From: Lytechinus pictus | Lineage: Eukaryota > Echinodermata > Echinoidea > Temnopleuroida > Toxopneustidae | Assembly: GCF_037042905.1 (NCBI RefSeq) | Contig: NW_026974140.1 | Span: 12,349,001 to 12,413,000, forward strand | Length of the DNA stretch: 64,000 nucleotides | Reading direction: 5' to 3' | In this document: positions 22,135 through 33,725 of the stretch, piece by piece | Position numbering within the stretch: the first letter of the stretch is position 1 | How the letters are laid out: each line of letters begins with the position of its first letter | Notes under the pieces: generated by a model | Databases searched by the model: none | What the model was told of the DNA's origin: nothing | What the model saw: only the letters and a program-made list of their open reading frames with translations | Made by a program: the position numbers and the translations under genes

Positions 22135-22618
22135 TATTTCCCCCTCTTTCTCTTTTCCCCTCTCCTCCCTTTTTTCTTTCTCTTTTCCTCTTTCCCCTTC
22201 GTTTTTCCTTCCTTTCTCCCCTTCACTCTTTTTTCCTTCTGTCTTTCTTTCCCCTCTCTCTTTTTCTTTTTCTCTTCATTCCCCCTATATACTCCTCTCT
22301 CTTCTTTCTCCCTTTCCATCTCTCTTTTTTTCTTCTCTTCCTTTCCCCCTCTTCTCTCTTTGATTTTTTCTTTCCTTTCCCCCTTCCTATTTTTTTTAAT
22401 TTTCTTTCTCCCCTCTTCCTCTCTCTTTTTCTCAGTCTTCTCCTCTTTTCCTCTCACTTTTTCCTTCTCTCCCTTTCCCCCTCTCTTTTTTTTTCTTCCC
22501 CCCTCTTCCTCTCTATTTTTTTTTTCTTTTCCCCTTTTATCACTTTTTTTCTTCTCTTCCTTCCCCCCTCTCCTTCTCTCTCTTTTTCTCTTCCTTTCCC
22601 CTCTTCCACCCTCTTTTT
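22135..22618. repeat. Polypyrimidine tract (~480 bp)
   Basis: The + strand is almost exclusively C and T (blocks such as ccttttttctttctcttttc and tccccctctt) with only a handful of purines. The complementary strand is therefore polypurine. Apparent ORFs on both strands (Phe/Ser/Pro- or Lys/Glu/Arg-rich) follow from composition. Such tracts can adopt triplex (H-DNA) structure and block polymerases. Confidence 0.92.
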
Positions 22619-23599
22619 TTGGAGTGGGGGCCGGGGCAAGTCCTGACTGGCTACCCCTGTCCCAGCGTAGTCACAGGCCTGTCCTGCTTCTTTCAAGATC
22701 AAAATGTTTTAAACCTCAGTATTGCTGGATTGGACATAATTATCGATTTTTGTGATTGGAAAAGACTTGCCTCAATAGTGACTCATGCATGGCGCCTCCG
22801 ACGAATGGGTATAACCTAATTAATGAACTTGAAAAGAAAAGTATCCCATCGCTATCGGATAGCCAGACAACACAATGACAGATTAGGATTTAAAATTACA
22901 TGATCGGGGGGCTTTAACTATTATTCATTTCAACTTACAAAGGCAATGCATCGATCAAGAAGGTAATCTTTTACTCTCCATTTAAGAATTAAGAGGGTGA
23001 TATTGTAGGCAACATCAAACGGAGTCCGACTTCGCTATTGCGATTTTGATGCATATATATTGTTTCAGATGAAATCATTTACATGTTCACACTGATTTTC
23101 TCTAATCCGATGAGACTCATTTTTTGTTTCATATGCTTACTTCTTATCAAACTCAAATGTCTTTTTTTTAATTTAAAGTTTATTTAAATATGGGGCGGCT
23201 GTTCCCGCTATGACTTTTCAAGGATAGTGGAAGAGGGTGGGGGGGGGGGGGGGGGGGTGAAGAGCAAATAAAAGAAGGTGTGACTTTGTGAGTCGTCGGT
23301 GTAACTCCATTTACCCATGTAATTTAATTGTGAAATTGAAATCAATTATTATTTTTTTTTTCATTTGAATTATCTTTACTTCTTTACCTCTATACTCGTC
23401 TAATAATCCATAGCTTTAAATTTTATCTTCTTGAACAAAATCTCTCCGTTTTTTTTTCACGCGATCACGCGATCTGATAACTTTGTCCTCGTTGTTTCTG
23501 TTGGCAATATGAATATGGTGATAGGTTTGTTTGTTTACATAAGGTAGCCATAAAGTAGTCCATTTTCACAAGGTACTTTTATCGATGTCATATTGTTTT
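22619..23599. other. Intergenic, no gene recognised
   Basis: Opens with a GC-rich bit ('ggagtgggggccggggcaag'). A G-run lies at 23239-23257. Otherwise AT-rich, with no family-level ORF. Confidence 0.5.
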
Positions 23600-23700
23600 T
23601 TTTTCAATTCTTTATTCCATTTCCATTCAAAACATAATACAAAGTAATATAAAGTAATACAAATCAAATACAATTTTACAGACGAGCATTCTTACTTCGT
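23600..23700 (-). mobile_element. Possible retroelement 3' tail
   Basis: On the minus strand the block reads 'gaatggaaatggaataaag', like the 3' UTR ends of some invertebrate LINEs and containing AATAAA. No coding part is attached, so the call is weak. Confidence 0.25.
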
Positions 23701-23894
23701 AAAAAAAAAAAGTATATTGTCTGTGTATTTCAACGGTGATGATTGAACAATCGTATTTATCGCATTGATTTGCATTGACTCAACTTTATTTACTTCATTT
23801 GTATATTCTGTTGAAATGAAATGATATATGCGTAAAAGATATGCGTCATGGTATATTGGTCTGTGGTTTGAGCTATCATTATATGGTAAATAAA

Positions 23895-24110
23895 CAATAG
23901 ATGGCGCTAGACTTCTCTGCGCGATCGATGCGATGTATTTCAATGATGCAGCAAGCTTCTGCGCTGCAACGAAATCTATAGTCTCGTCGCGTCGAGGTTT
24001 CAAGGGTTCCTCCGAGCTCCGGGTACGGGTACAACGGCCGCGCCGGCTAGCTGGCGAACCTGATGCATGCATATCGCAATATATACGGACTGTACTACGG
24101 TGTCGGTGCA
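23895..24110 (+). promoter_or_regulatory. Putative Dachsous core promoter, CpG-containing
   Basis: A locally GC/CpG-rich stretch in AT-rich surroundings ('gtctcgtcgcgtcgagg', 'caacggccgcgccggctag'). TATATA at 24080-24085 would place a start near 24110. 'agatggcgctag' at 23901-23912 resembles a CTCF core. The position fits a short 5' UTR ahead of the Dachsous exon, but no sequence feature proves the start site. Confidence 0.4.
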
Positions 24111-24869
24111 GCTTCGGAGCAGCTCAGTACAGTACGCCGGTAACTTGGCCAAATTGTTATTTGTAACAGTTTCATTATACGGAGAATTGTAAAACTTAAT
24201 CGGAGTGATGTTTCGGAGAGACGTGTAGCAATATTTTATAAATTTTCTTTATCCATGGTGATTTGGAGAGCAGTAAAACTCGAGGAATATGGACCAAAAG
24301 TAAACCAGACAGAGTCAGAGGCGTGCTGTGTTGTCAAGCAGTCTTGGGTGAGGTTCGCCGTAAGAGCTGGCATGGTCTACGGCTAGGCCGTAGCGTTTGT
24401 TTTCGCATGGCGTAGGACCGGCCTAAGTCTGATTTTATGGATTTTGCGCGAGCTCCTGCTTTAAAAGGTGTGCATATTTCAGTCAATATTCAACTTCAGG
24501 AATGGACGAATATTAAAGGATCCCATACCGGTACTATTAGTATTATTCATTCATGATTTATTTCACTGTGCGAAATGCCAAAATGAACTTGAGTTAAAAT
24601 AAACTTTCAGAATCAGAATTTAGCAACACAAAATTAGAGTCTAACTCTAACTTTGGCATGCCTTGCCCTTAGCTTGGATGGAAGCAAAACGGAATTAAAT
24701 GATAGGGATGGCATCATCAAAAGTCAGGACTGTAGGAGTTGGAGGACGGTGTGGCCTTCAGTCAAACTGCAGGATGGATTGGAGTGAAATGTGTGTGGCT
24801 GAAGGATTGTTGATGTCCTGTGCAACAGATATCAGGAGGAGGACACATGGCTGTCAAATACACCGGAAA
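24111..24869 (+). other. Predicted Dachsous 5' UTR with possible intron and in-frame upstream ORF
   Basis: A plausible donor (cttgg|GTGAGG, GT at 24348) and acceptor (cccttAG at 24671-24672) would remove 24348-24672. After the acceptor comes a six-codon upstream ORF, ATG 24678 to TAA 24696-24698 (M-E-A-K-R-N). It abuts another ATG at 24699, which opens the long frame. From 24699 to 24869 the frame would add 57 residues before the signal peptide. The donor/acceptor pair is inference. Confidence 0.4.
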
Positions 24870-26606
24870 ATGGCATTGTCGTGGAGAGTATGTGTGACTG
24901 TATTTGCATTATTGTCACTAATGTCTGTCAGAACATGTGTAGCACAGGAATCTGTATCTGTTTATTACAGTGTGAAAGAAAATCAACCCATTGGGACATT
25001 TGTGGGAAATCTACAGGATGACACATCTTTCAACCCGACATTTACAACTTTTGATCAAATTACAGAATTCACGCTAGAGCAAGAGACAGGAATAATAAGA
25101 ACTAATGTAGTCATAGACAGAGAGACTGCAGATGAACAGGAAATTATCATGATTGTGTTTGCTGGTGCAACATTTGGACAAACCATTGTGGTTACAATCC
25201 GGCTAAATGATACAAATGACAACAGTCCAATATTTTCTCAAAATAACAGGACGTTTGAAGTGACTGAGGCGGTTCAGCCTTACATGACTAAAATCAATGG
25301 AGTTACTGCAACTGATGCGGATGAAGGTATAAATGGCATTCAAGGATATCGAATTGTTGATGGAAATATTGACAACACTTTTGATCTTGATGTTCGAGTT
25401 AGGGAATCTGGTGTCTACATGGATATCATTGTCAATAAGACCCTTGATCGTGAAACAATCTCTTTGTACACATTGGTTATTGAGGCCTATGATGGAGGAG
25501 ACCCACAGCTCACTGCAAATACCACAGTCAATATCAAAGTAACGGATGTGAATGACAACTCACCAGTATTCACCCAGACTTCTTTTACTGCCATCATCAA
25601 TGAGAGTGCTCCTGTAAACTCATCTGTGCTTCAGGTGACAGCATCTGATGAGGATGAAGGGTTGAATGGAGAGGTTGTCTTCAGTCTACAAAGAGATGAT
25701 GGCTTCTTCAGAATTGATCCTGCAACTGGAATAGTGTATCTGAACAAGGCCCTGAACTATGAAGATGCCCAGGCCCATGATTTCCTTGTCATTGCTCAAG
25801 ATAAAGCAGAACCTCCAATGTCTAGCCAGCCTGCCTATGTATCCATCATGGTGGTGAACATCAATGAAAGACCACCATCTCTTGAAGTTCTCTTTCTTCC
25901 TGAAGGCGGAGCGCCACAGGTCTCGGAAGCAGCAGTTGCAGATACCACCCTGGCACGCATCTCTGTCACAGACCCTGATGATGGTGTCCTAACCAATGTC
26001 TCCATGACTATCAGAGGCGGTGCTGGCCAGTTTGACCTTGAAAAGAATAGCAACCAAGTTTATTTTCTTATTGTGGCAAGCACTGCAAATTCATTTGATC
26101 GAGAGGAGGTGGCAAATTATGACATTTCAATCAGAGCGACTGATTTTGGATCACCACCACAGCATGCTGAGGTGAACCTGACCATTGCAGTGACTGATGT
26201 CAATGATAACCCACCCATCTTTGACCTTCCCATTTACCATGCCACCATCATTGAGGCATCTGAACCTGGTACCCCAGTCAAGCAGGTCCATGCAACAGAT
26301 GCTGATGAAGGTGCCAATGCACAGATCATCTACAGGATATCTCCTGAAGGCACCGAGTACTCTAACTGGTTTGACATCAATCCAATGTCAGGTCTAGTGA
26401 CTACCCTACAGAAGGTGGATAGAGAGGAAACAGGATCTGTTTTCCTAGAAGTGATTGCCAGTGATGAAGGAGAGACATCTTTGTCTTCATCTGTGATCAT
26501 CAATATCACCATCACTGATGTCAACGACAACCAACCTGTCTTCTTTCCAGGGTCTTATAATGCATCAATTTTGGAAGAACAGGAGATACCTTACTGCTTT
26601 TTGCAG
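24870..26606 (+). CDS. DCHS1: Dachsous cadherin (protocadherin-16-like), first coding exon
   Basis: Dachsous is a giant single-pass cadherin that binds Fat on neighbouring cells and sets planar polarity and Hippo-linked growth. I start at ATG 24870 (gaaaATGg, good context) because a signal peptide follows at once: MALSWRV, a hydrophobic core VCVTVFALLSL, and cleavage near TCVA|QE. An in-frame ATG at 24699 would add a 57-aa hydrophilic, Cys-containing leader in poorer context. The exon gives 579 codons: EC1 to 'DTNDNSPIF', EC2 to 'DVNDNSPVF', EC3 to 'NINERPPSL', EC4 'GAPQVSEAAVADTTLARISV' to 'DVNDNPPIF', EC5 to 'DVNDNQPVF', then the first strand of EC6 'YNASILEEQEIPYCFLQ'. The Ca-binding DxNDN and DADEG motifs are mostly intact; EC3 ends in the variant NINE, also atypical in vertebrate DCHS1. 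'PQVSEAA...ARISVxDPDDG' and 'YNAS...CFLQ' match DCHS1 rather than FAT. It ends TTGCAG|GTAAGA in phase 0. DCHS1 versus DCHS2 cannot be settled; invertebrates usually have one Dachsous. Confidence 0.9.
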
Positions 26607-27053
26607 GTAAGAAACTTTTCTTGTATTTTTTTTTATTTATTAACTTTTCATTTTTCAAAACCAGAAATTAAAAGGTAAGGGTAATTTAGTTGATAAGAAG
26701 CATCTGCAACTTGGATTGATAAGGATATGGAGTCCTTGTGAATCCAAGCCACTGAAAAAAAGTATTATTTGGTTAAAAGTCTTGGTCGTCTCCAATATTC
26801 TTAATTACATTTGGGGTTTATCTCCCTATTAAAGAAGAATCTTATTTCACATTTTTATAGATTGCTAGGTTTTCATCTTTCGTATTAGAAATTAATGAAC
26901 TAAAAGAAAATATTATTTCACTGTCCAGTGGAGTATAATGCTTCGTGAATTTGTTGGGCAAGTACAAGTAGCACTTCATAAAAATGTGCTGTTACCAAGT
27001 GTATGTTTTATTTTTCAAAAAGTGAGTAATGGGCTACGTTTTGGATTGGTGCA

Positions 27054-28695
27054 CAGGGACTCTGTTTTATAATTATAAGGGGAGCAATAAAAAGCTCTCC
27101 TAGAACTTTTAAGGAGAGCGGTAGAGGAGCACTTCAAAAAGCTCTTCTTCAACATACAAGGGGAGCTTTTTGCCCAATTAACAAAATGGATGGAGGAAAT
27201 GTATGTACTAAACTACTATAAAATTACAATCAACAACCAAAGGAAGTATTTATAATTGTTTTACAATGTATTGTAATTAGATTGTGTGTTGCAAAACCTG
27301 TTTTAGTTAGGTTTTGACTTTGGCTAAAAGTTAAGTCACTGACATTTTTTTTTTTTTTTCGGGGGCTCCATTTTAATTTTTTTGTCAAATTTCGGGGGCT
27401 CTTTTTAAATGCTACTTTTTTGTATTTTGAGGAATACCTGTTCACTTATTAAGGAATTATTACTTTGTTTAATATTGTATGATTTTTAAAGTTATTTATC
27501 ATGTTTAGAATCTTGGATGTGGGTGTGTGTGGATGGGTGGGTGTGTGCGTGTGTGTGTGACTGTGAGTTGGACTTGAATATAAATTAATTCAATATCTAA
27601 TTTCTACTCCACTTATTCCAGTACAATACCCTAGTCAGCCATGTACATGTAATAAAGGCCCACTTACCCTAACTTTTCCTGAAGTTATTTGAAAACGCAG
27701 ATCTCCATGAAAATTTAATTTCTCTATGGGGGAGTCTAAATTTGGTGAGAATGTATTCATTAAGAACTTAAATATACATGACAATGAAGAAATCATCAAA
27801 CTTTATTGGCAGTTTTGAATAATATTCCTGAAATGTAAACTCTGTCTGAAACAGAAAATCACCATCATTGAGGCCTTTACTGAGCGAATTGTCCCCCAGA
27901 GCTCTGGCAGAGAGACAGAGCTCCAACTGGCTAGCTAGTAAAAGCGCCAATGCGTGAGCCTGCCGCCGTCCTTGTAAAAAAGATGGAGCTTTGTTTGATG
28001 ATTTATTGTCTGATATAATACCTCATCCCCTAGAAAAAGAAAACAAATGATTTTTTAGTTATAATTGATAAATTAGATAACATATTTTGGAAGTTAATAA
28101 GCCGTTTTGAAAAGCAAAGCCGAATGACAACTCACCAATGCTAGGTTACTAGACTCTGGGATTTATTTCCTGTGTAATTCGAATTATTTTATCACAGAAT
28201 TGTGATATCTGTAAGGGAAACATGTGCATTCGAAATGGCACACGGTGGTAGTCATAATGGACCCGCTATACATGCAACTCTTTCCCGACCGTTGCGTTGA
28301 TTTTTTTTTCCATACCTGGTACCATGTGTATGGAAATACGTGGTACAGAAAAAATAACGCAACTTCGGAATTTGAAACTGCGCTACTCGCTACTTTTAAG
28401 GCTTATTCGTGATTTTGAGTGTGGATTTTGAATGGTTTTTAAATGGTAAGCGGAGCTCGAGCATATGGCACTAGTGGGCCGTTGAGTTGTTATCACTTGG
28501 CAATAATTTCGGGGGCGACATTCAGATTTTATGTCGCCCCCGAAAGCATGATTTTGGGTGATTTCGAGGGCGACTTTAGGCATTTTCGCGCAGGTCAGCT
28601 ATCGCGAGGCGCGCTATTAATCGCGCTACCAAAAATGGATTAAGGCGCGCATGTAGCGCGCGATCGCTCTCGCGCGCCTTAAAATCGAGTCCCTG
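27054..28695. mobile_element. hAT-like non-autonomous transposon, 1.64 kb
   Basis: Ends CAGGGACTCTGTTTTA and (inverse) CAGGGACTCGATTTTA are flanked by direct repeats TGGTGCA (27047-27053, 28696-28702). The interior has several stem-loops: 'gctctcctagaacttttaaggagagc', and a perfect 15-bp stem at 28507-28545. A C/G-rich end block 'aaggcgcgcatgtagcgcgc' is followed by 'gatcgctctcgcgcgcctt'. A GT-rich microsatellite lies at about 27519-27565. No transposase. Confidence 0.8.
28507..28545. repeat. Perfect 15-bp hairpin
   Basis: TTTCGGGGGCGACAT, a 9-base loop, then ATGTCGCCCCCGAAA. The motif 'tcggggg' recurs elsewhere in the same transposon (27358, 27392), suggesting a subterminal structural element. 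Confidence 0.9.
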
Positions 28696-28702
28696 TGGTG
28701 CA

Positions 28703-31700
28703 GTATTGCTACTTGCTAAATCTATAAATATTGACATAGCTGGATGAATGGTCTTAATATTTTTCCTTCATGTTAAACTTTCTTCATTCTGAAAGAATTA
28801 ACAATTTTTCACTTTTGCAGTACATATGTCATGTATGTACCTTATCCCCCCAACATTCCTCCAAAAGCAAAGCAAATCCCAGTTCTGAATGTTGTAATGT
28901 GTCAGTTCTTTGATCATGCCTCCTTTGTGACATGAGATTCAAATATTATGGAAATATTCTCTCAATATTTGTTTTGATGAGAAAATCAATTATTTACTTT
29001 AAAGGTCTATTGTTGGAGACAAATGAAGAAAATTTCATCCTAGTGGAATTTCTGGAAGTCAATAACATTTTCAAGTCACCACATTACATTCTCCATTTTA
29101 ATCATATATTCCAAATATTGGAGTGTGTATTTAATACCACCCACCATCGGTGTACATGTTGGTGCTGTGTTCTTACATAAAAGTTTTAATTTAACCAAGA
29201 TGATTCAACTCCAACTGCATTCATATTCCTGTATATAATGAATGAATGCAGGCACTTCTTTAGAAACAAGCCTTCTTCCCTCTACTCTCTTTTCACTCCC
29301 AAGCCACAACCTACTTGAATAGCCATTGTTATGCACAATGAGATGGAGGCAATGAAAGAGCAAAGCCTATCACTCTGTGTGCACATACCATCTACTATGC
29401 TTCACAACAGTGTACTGTCTCCCCACCACCTTACCCCAATGGATAGCCATTCCTTTGATCTCTCCTGTCGCCAAACAGTATGGAGGTGTCACAATGGGTG
29501 CAGTGCTCACAGGCTTATTCATTAAAACCACAGTTCTATCACCCAAAACATTGCAATTCTTTTGATGGATTAAGAGATTAAAGATGCTGATTTTCAAAGC
29601 AAAGAGAATCCAGTCAAAAGGATGTAAGTTTTCAGTGGATTAAAAAAAGAGATGGGAAAGAAAATGATCCTATTTCCTTTGAGTCACTGAACTCAATTCC
29701 TTTAAACTTATGAATGAGTATAAATTAGAGGAGTTTTGTACTCTTCATTGTAGCTTATCGGCTGACATACTTGTACCCATAAAATTTGCCCAAATCCGAG
29801 TTCATGAGGCCAAGGGTCTTTATTTGAAGCATGCATCCTGTTGAATGTTCAGCTCACTTATTTTATCTGATGAGATCAACTTTAATTTTTTTCATAAATC
29901 GTCCGTAGATGATTTCATGTAACAGAAAGAAAATTTATGATAAAAACATTTTAACTTGAATAAGAGGTTAAATATTGGAGGATTAAAAATGATTTGATTC
30001 AATTTTTTTATACCATGACACAGTGTGCAGTTCAATAAGTATATACATGTAGGTCAAGGGGCCTACATACTGAGAAAATTATCTGAATATGAGATAATGA
30101 TTAGCGTACAGTTTATGTCAGGCAAATCTATTCCAGATAACAAATTGAAGACTGTTAATCCTTCATTCTTCCATTCTTGGGATCAGTGTTTTTTGTTGGC
30201 ATACCCTGTAGGCCTACCCATTCAGTCTCAACCTGAGGCCTCCATCAATGTTCCTGAATGTGAAGGATAACATCCAATTTCCAAGATGGAATCCTCCTCA
30301 CAGCTGCTAAGAGTTAGCATCATCAGGGTCAATTGATAGCTTTGCTGTACATAGTGAAATTGGATAGCACAAATCTTGAATGATTTTGGTGCCTTTGTAC
30401 ATATGTGCATGCTATGGATTACCGGTTCATCATGTACCAAATGTCTTCAAAGATAAACATGACTATAATTAATACTCAAATACAATTAATACTCAGCCAA
30501 TTTGTATCGAGTGACGATAGCAATATTAGGCTACATGCATGTTTGCATAATGCATCAACCCCTTGAATCATGAAAATGTGCCTCCAATTCTCCACTAGTG
30601 GAATGTAGGAATACACTACACTACAGTTCATGTTATTCATCTGTTTCAGAGTGCCGAGATCGAGTATTAAGTTATATGCTTACGTTTGACAATCCTTTAG
30701 AATTGTCTTTCAGAATATTCCTAGATTTGAAGCAATAACTACATGTAGACCAAGCCAATACATTATGATTTGAATGCCCCAATTTCATAATAATAAAATT
30801 TCAACTGAAGGGAAGCTAGAGATGTACTAGAGGTTGATGGCCAGGACATTGACTCTGGTGGTGATACTCCTTGATGTAATGCCTAATAAGATGGAATGTG
30901 AAGTAGGCAAGATATGTGGCAATGGATAGGTTACATACTTATATTGGCTTGTTACTGAATGGCAAATAAAAAAAATAATGAAAAGAAAAAGAAGGGACCC
31001 ACTCAATGTTCATGCATAGACAGGGAGTGGAACAAGGAGAATATGTCAACCCGGGATGTCAGCATCTCCATGGATTGAAGCACACATAAGCCTACAGTTG
31101 AGCCATTAGTAGCTCCATGGTAGCTCCATGCATGTAGTGTTAAGTTCTAGGGAAAATTACATTACAGTGTAGGCTACATCAAGGCCAAAATTACTGGGAA
31201 AATATCTATAAACATTTTAATATTTTAAAATTTAAAATTTGGTGAGATGGAGGAGGGACACAACTTGTCTGTGCCTCACTAGAGATTACAAGTATCCAGA
31301 ATTCAAAATTAGAGTATTCTTTTAGACTCTCCCCTCCCCCATAAGGAGATAAAAAAAAAAACCTCATCTGCTATTAGCAATTGAATCTGAAATCGAGTCA
31401 CAAATTTGAATAACTAAACAGAAGTTGTTTATGTTTAAGAACAGTATCCCATTAAAACTACCTGAATTATTTGATTTTTGTGCTTTAAAGACCCTTGAAA
31501 GCTTTCATGTTGTCAGGGGAAATGTTTGACAACTCAAGATATTCTGTTGTAGTTCATCACTTCTACCAAGTACCACTTCTTGTAATTTAATGAATTGATC
31601 AAATATCACAGTAGACTGAGACAAGACTGTATGGGACAGACTCTGACAGTGTACAGAAGCCTACTTCTGAATTCTGCTGGAATCAATATATAATTAAATG

Positions 31701-33526
31701 TTTTCAATTTTGTAATTGAGGAATCTTGTCATTGTTGCAGATCTTTTTGTCATTAGAATTATAAAAACATTAATTTGATAAATGGGCCCGAGGCAATACC
31801 AGTTTTGTGGTTCCCCACACTTACTGTAGTCATCGCACTGATCGATCAGACAGAAAATGCTATTTTTTGTTAATTAAAAACCAGACAAATTATTTGAAAT
31901 TTTATTAGATGAAATTTGCCTGCGGCATACTGTATGTGTAGAGAATAGATTGTTCTTTGTGAAAAAAATCACAATTCAATTTATTAGACACCTTTTATAA
32001 CCATCCAATGAATTAGACTTAAATTCTAATTGGTTAAAATAGTTTGTGGTAATGTGGTATACAAGTTGTCTCAACTCCAAAGGAATAATATCTCAATAAT
32101 AAGATGATTGATACATATTACATTCAAACAATGATCTTTACATACAGGTATTTTTGTTAAATGATTTACTAAAACTGTACATTTACATAAAATGTACATT
32201 TAAAATGTGAATTATCGTTCTGTTATCTTTACATATTTGAGACAGAAAATAAGAATTTGAAATATGTGATAGATTTTCTTTTACCCTTATTTCATATTTT
32301 CCAATAGACCCTAATTGTCTCGCACATAGGCCTCATTAAGTAAAAAATTACATGTATGTTGGCACACTGAAATTGTTCTCTCTTCTTATATGCAAGCTTG
32401 AAAATCAGTAATATTTTACATACGTACCCTCTTCTATTAGTTCAACACTGTCTTAAATATTTCAATTTGTTGTTATCAAATTTTAGAACTTTGAGATGAG
32501 AAAATTTGAGATGCGTACAGGGGAAATATTTAAGTTGGGCATTTGAGTGACATCATGGTGCAATGAGTGACAGATTGATATGTACATGTACATGTCTGTA
32601 ATCATGATATTAGAGTGGATGGGATGTGATGACCATTTAATGGCTGTTGCATGTGTGTTAACCATTACCAATTCTTCCTTCTAATTGATTTGAATTGTAT
32701 ACACATGCATATGCGGTTCCAATTACTCTATGGTTCATGGAGGTGTCTCCATATTGGCATATAATATAATTCATTTGCAATCTGCAGTTAAACCACTGGC
32801 ACATGCAAACTCATTTCTTTTTAATGTGATAATATATTTTGCTTGTGGATTCTTCAACCAACCAATTTAAATTACAAGTGTATTATTTTTATGTCGGTTT
32901 CCCTGTATATTATTATTTCAAAGCGAACCACAAACTTTAAAGCTTGAAATTAAGCGTAGAGATTCCCTGAAAAGTGATACAAATCCAACAAGGCTGAGAC
33001 ACCTTTTGCTTTGCATTCACAACGGGTTTGGCCGTTACCGACAGCAAATATTGTTTGACCACCGCCAGAATTGTGTGTAATTGAAGAGAAACCCTTCAAA
33101 ACTTCTCTGGTCATCTCAGCAAATACTCCTCAACCTTTAATCTTCATTGCGCTTGCATGGTACATGTAGTTTTACTGTTGTTGAGTCTGGTTCATTCAAA
33201 TGTTTGATTAGTAGTGCAGAGAAAACAATAGAGCATGGAGAAGAGGAGAAGCATCTTGAATGCGGCAAGAAGCAAATAGGGTAAAAAGCTTGAATGATTC
33301 AGGCAAAATCATGAGGGCCAAGTCTTAACACAAAGCTTATGGATGATCTTTGTCTTCATCTGGATCTGATACATTTTTACCATTGATGCATCATTGACCT
33401 TTATTCTTAATCATTCTTAAAATTGATTGTAAGATTGAAATCAATTGAATGATCAGTTGCTATTAAAGCTTTGTGTCATGTGATCCAAATTCTCTGTTGC
33501 TGCAGTGTTTCAAATACATGTAGGCT
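28703..33526. other. Intronic, mostly single-copy-looking
   Basis: No transposon ends or gene fragments seen. The stretch 32925-33130 is less AT-rich and holds motif-like strings 'accacaaac', 'tttgctttgcatt' and 'caaatattgtttgacc' (Runx-, homeodomain- and Fox-like), a possible enhancer; this is only a suggestion. Confidence 0.4.
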
Positions 33527-33725
33527 ACACTCAAAAGGATTGGTAAAATGACCATTCTCTTGTGTAATACATTTGTGTCCGACCGAATTGGTCAACTCAA
33601 AATCAACCAAATTCCTGGTAGATTGTAACCAATAATTTGGTTGATTTTGACCTTTTTTTTTCTCAGTTGGACACATGTATTAGCCAAGAGAACATTTTTG
33701 ACCAGTCAGGACTTTTTTAGAGTGT
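33527..33725. mobile_element. Palindromic MITE (~200 bp)
   Basis: The left arm 'acactcaaaaggattggt...ttctcttg...atacatttgtgtcc...tcaaaatcaaccaaatt' mirrors the right arm, whose inverse reads 'acactctaaaaaagtcctgactggtc...ttctcttggctaatacatgtgtcc...tcaaaatcaaccaaatt'. The arms are about 95 bp each with scattered differences. No clear target duplication, no coding capacity. Confidence 0.75.

Noticed and set aside
22018..22755. 245-codon open frame rich in Phe, Ser, Pro and Leu, with antisense Lys/Glu/Arg-rich frames
   Set aside because: Produced by the polypyrimidine tract; composition explains the lack of stops and there is no domain or conserved motif.
24699..24869. N-terminal 57 codons of the longest Dachsous frame as the main start
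   Set aside because: Poor start context, hydrophilic, and would displace the signal peptide; kept only as a possible isoform.
26607..26678. Continuation of the Dachsous frame beyond the exon
   Set aside because: Begins with the GTAAGA donor, loses cadherin similarity immediately and ends soon after; intronic.
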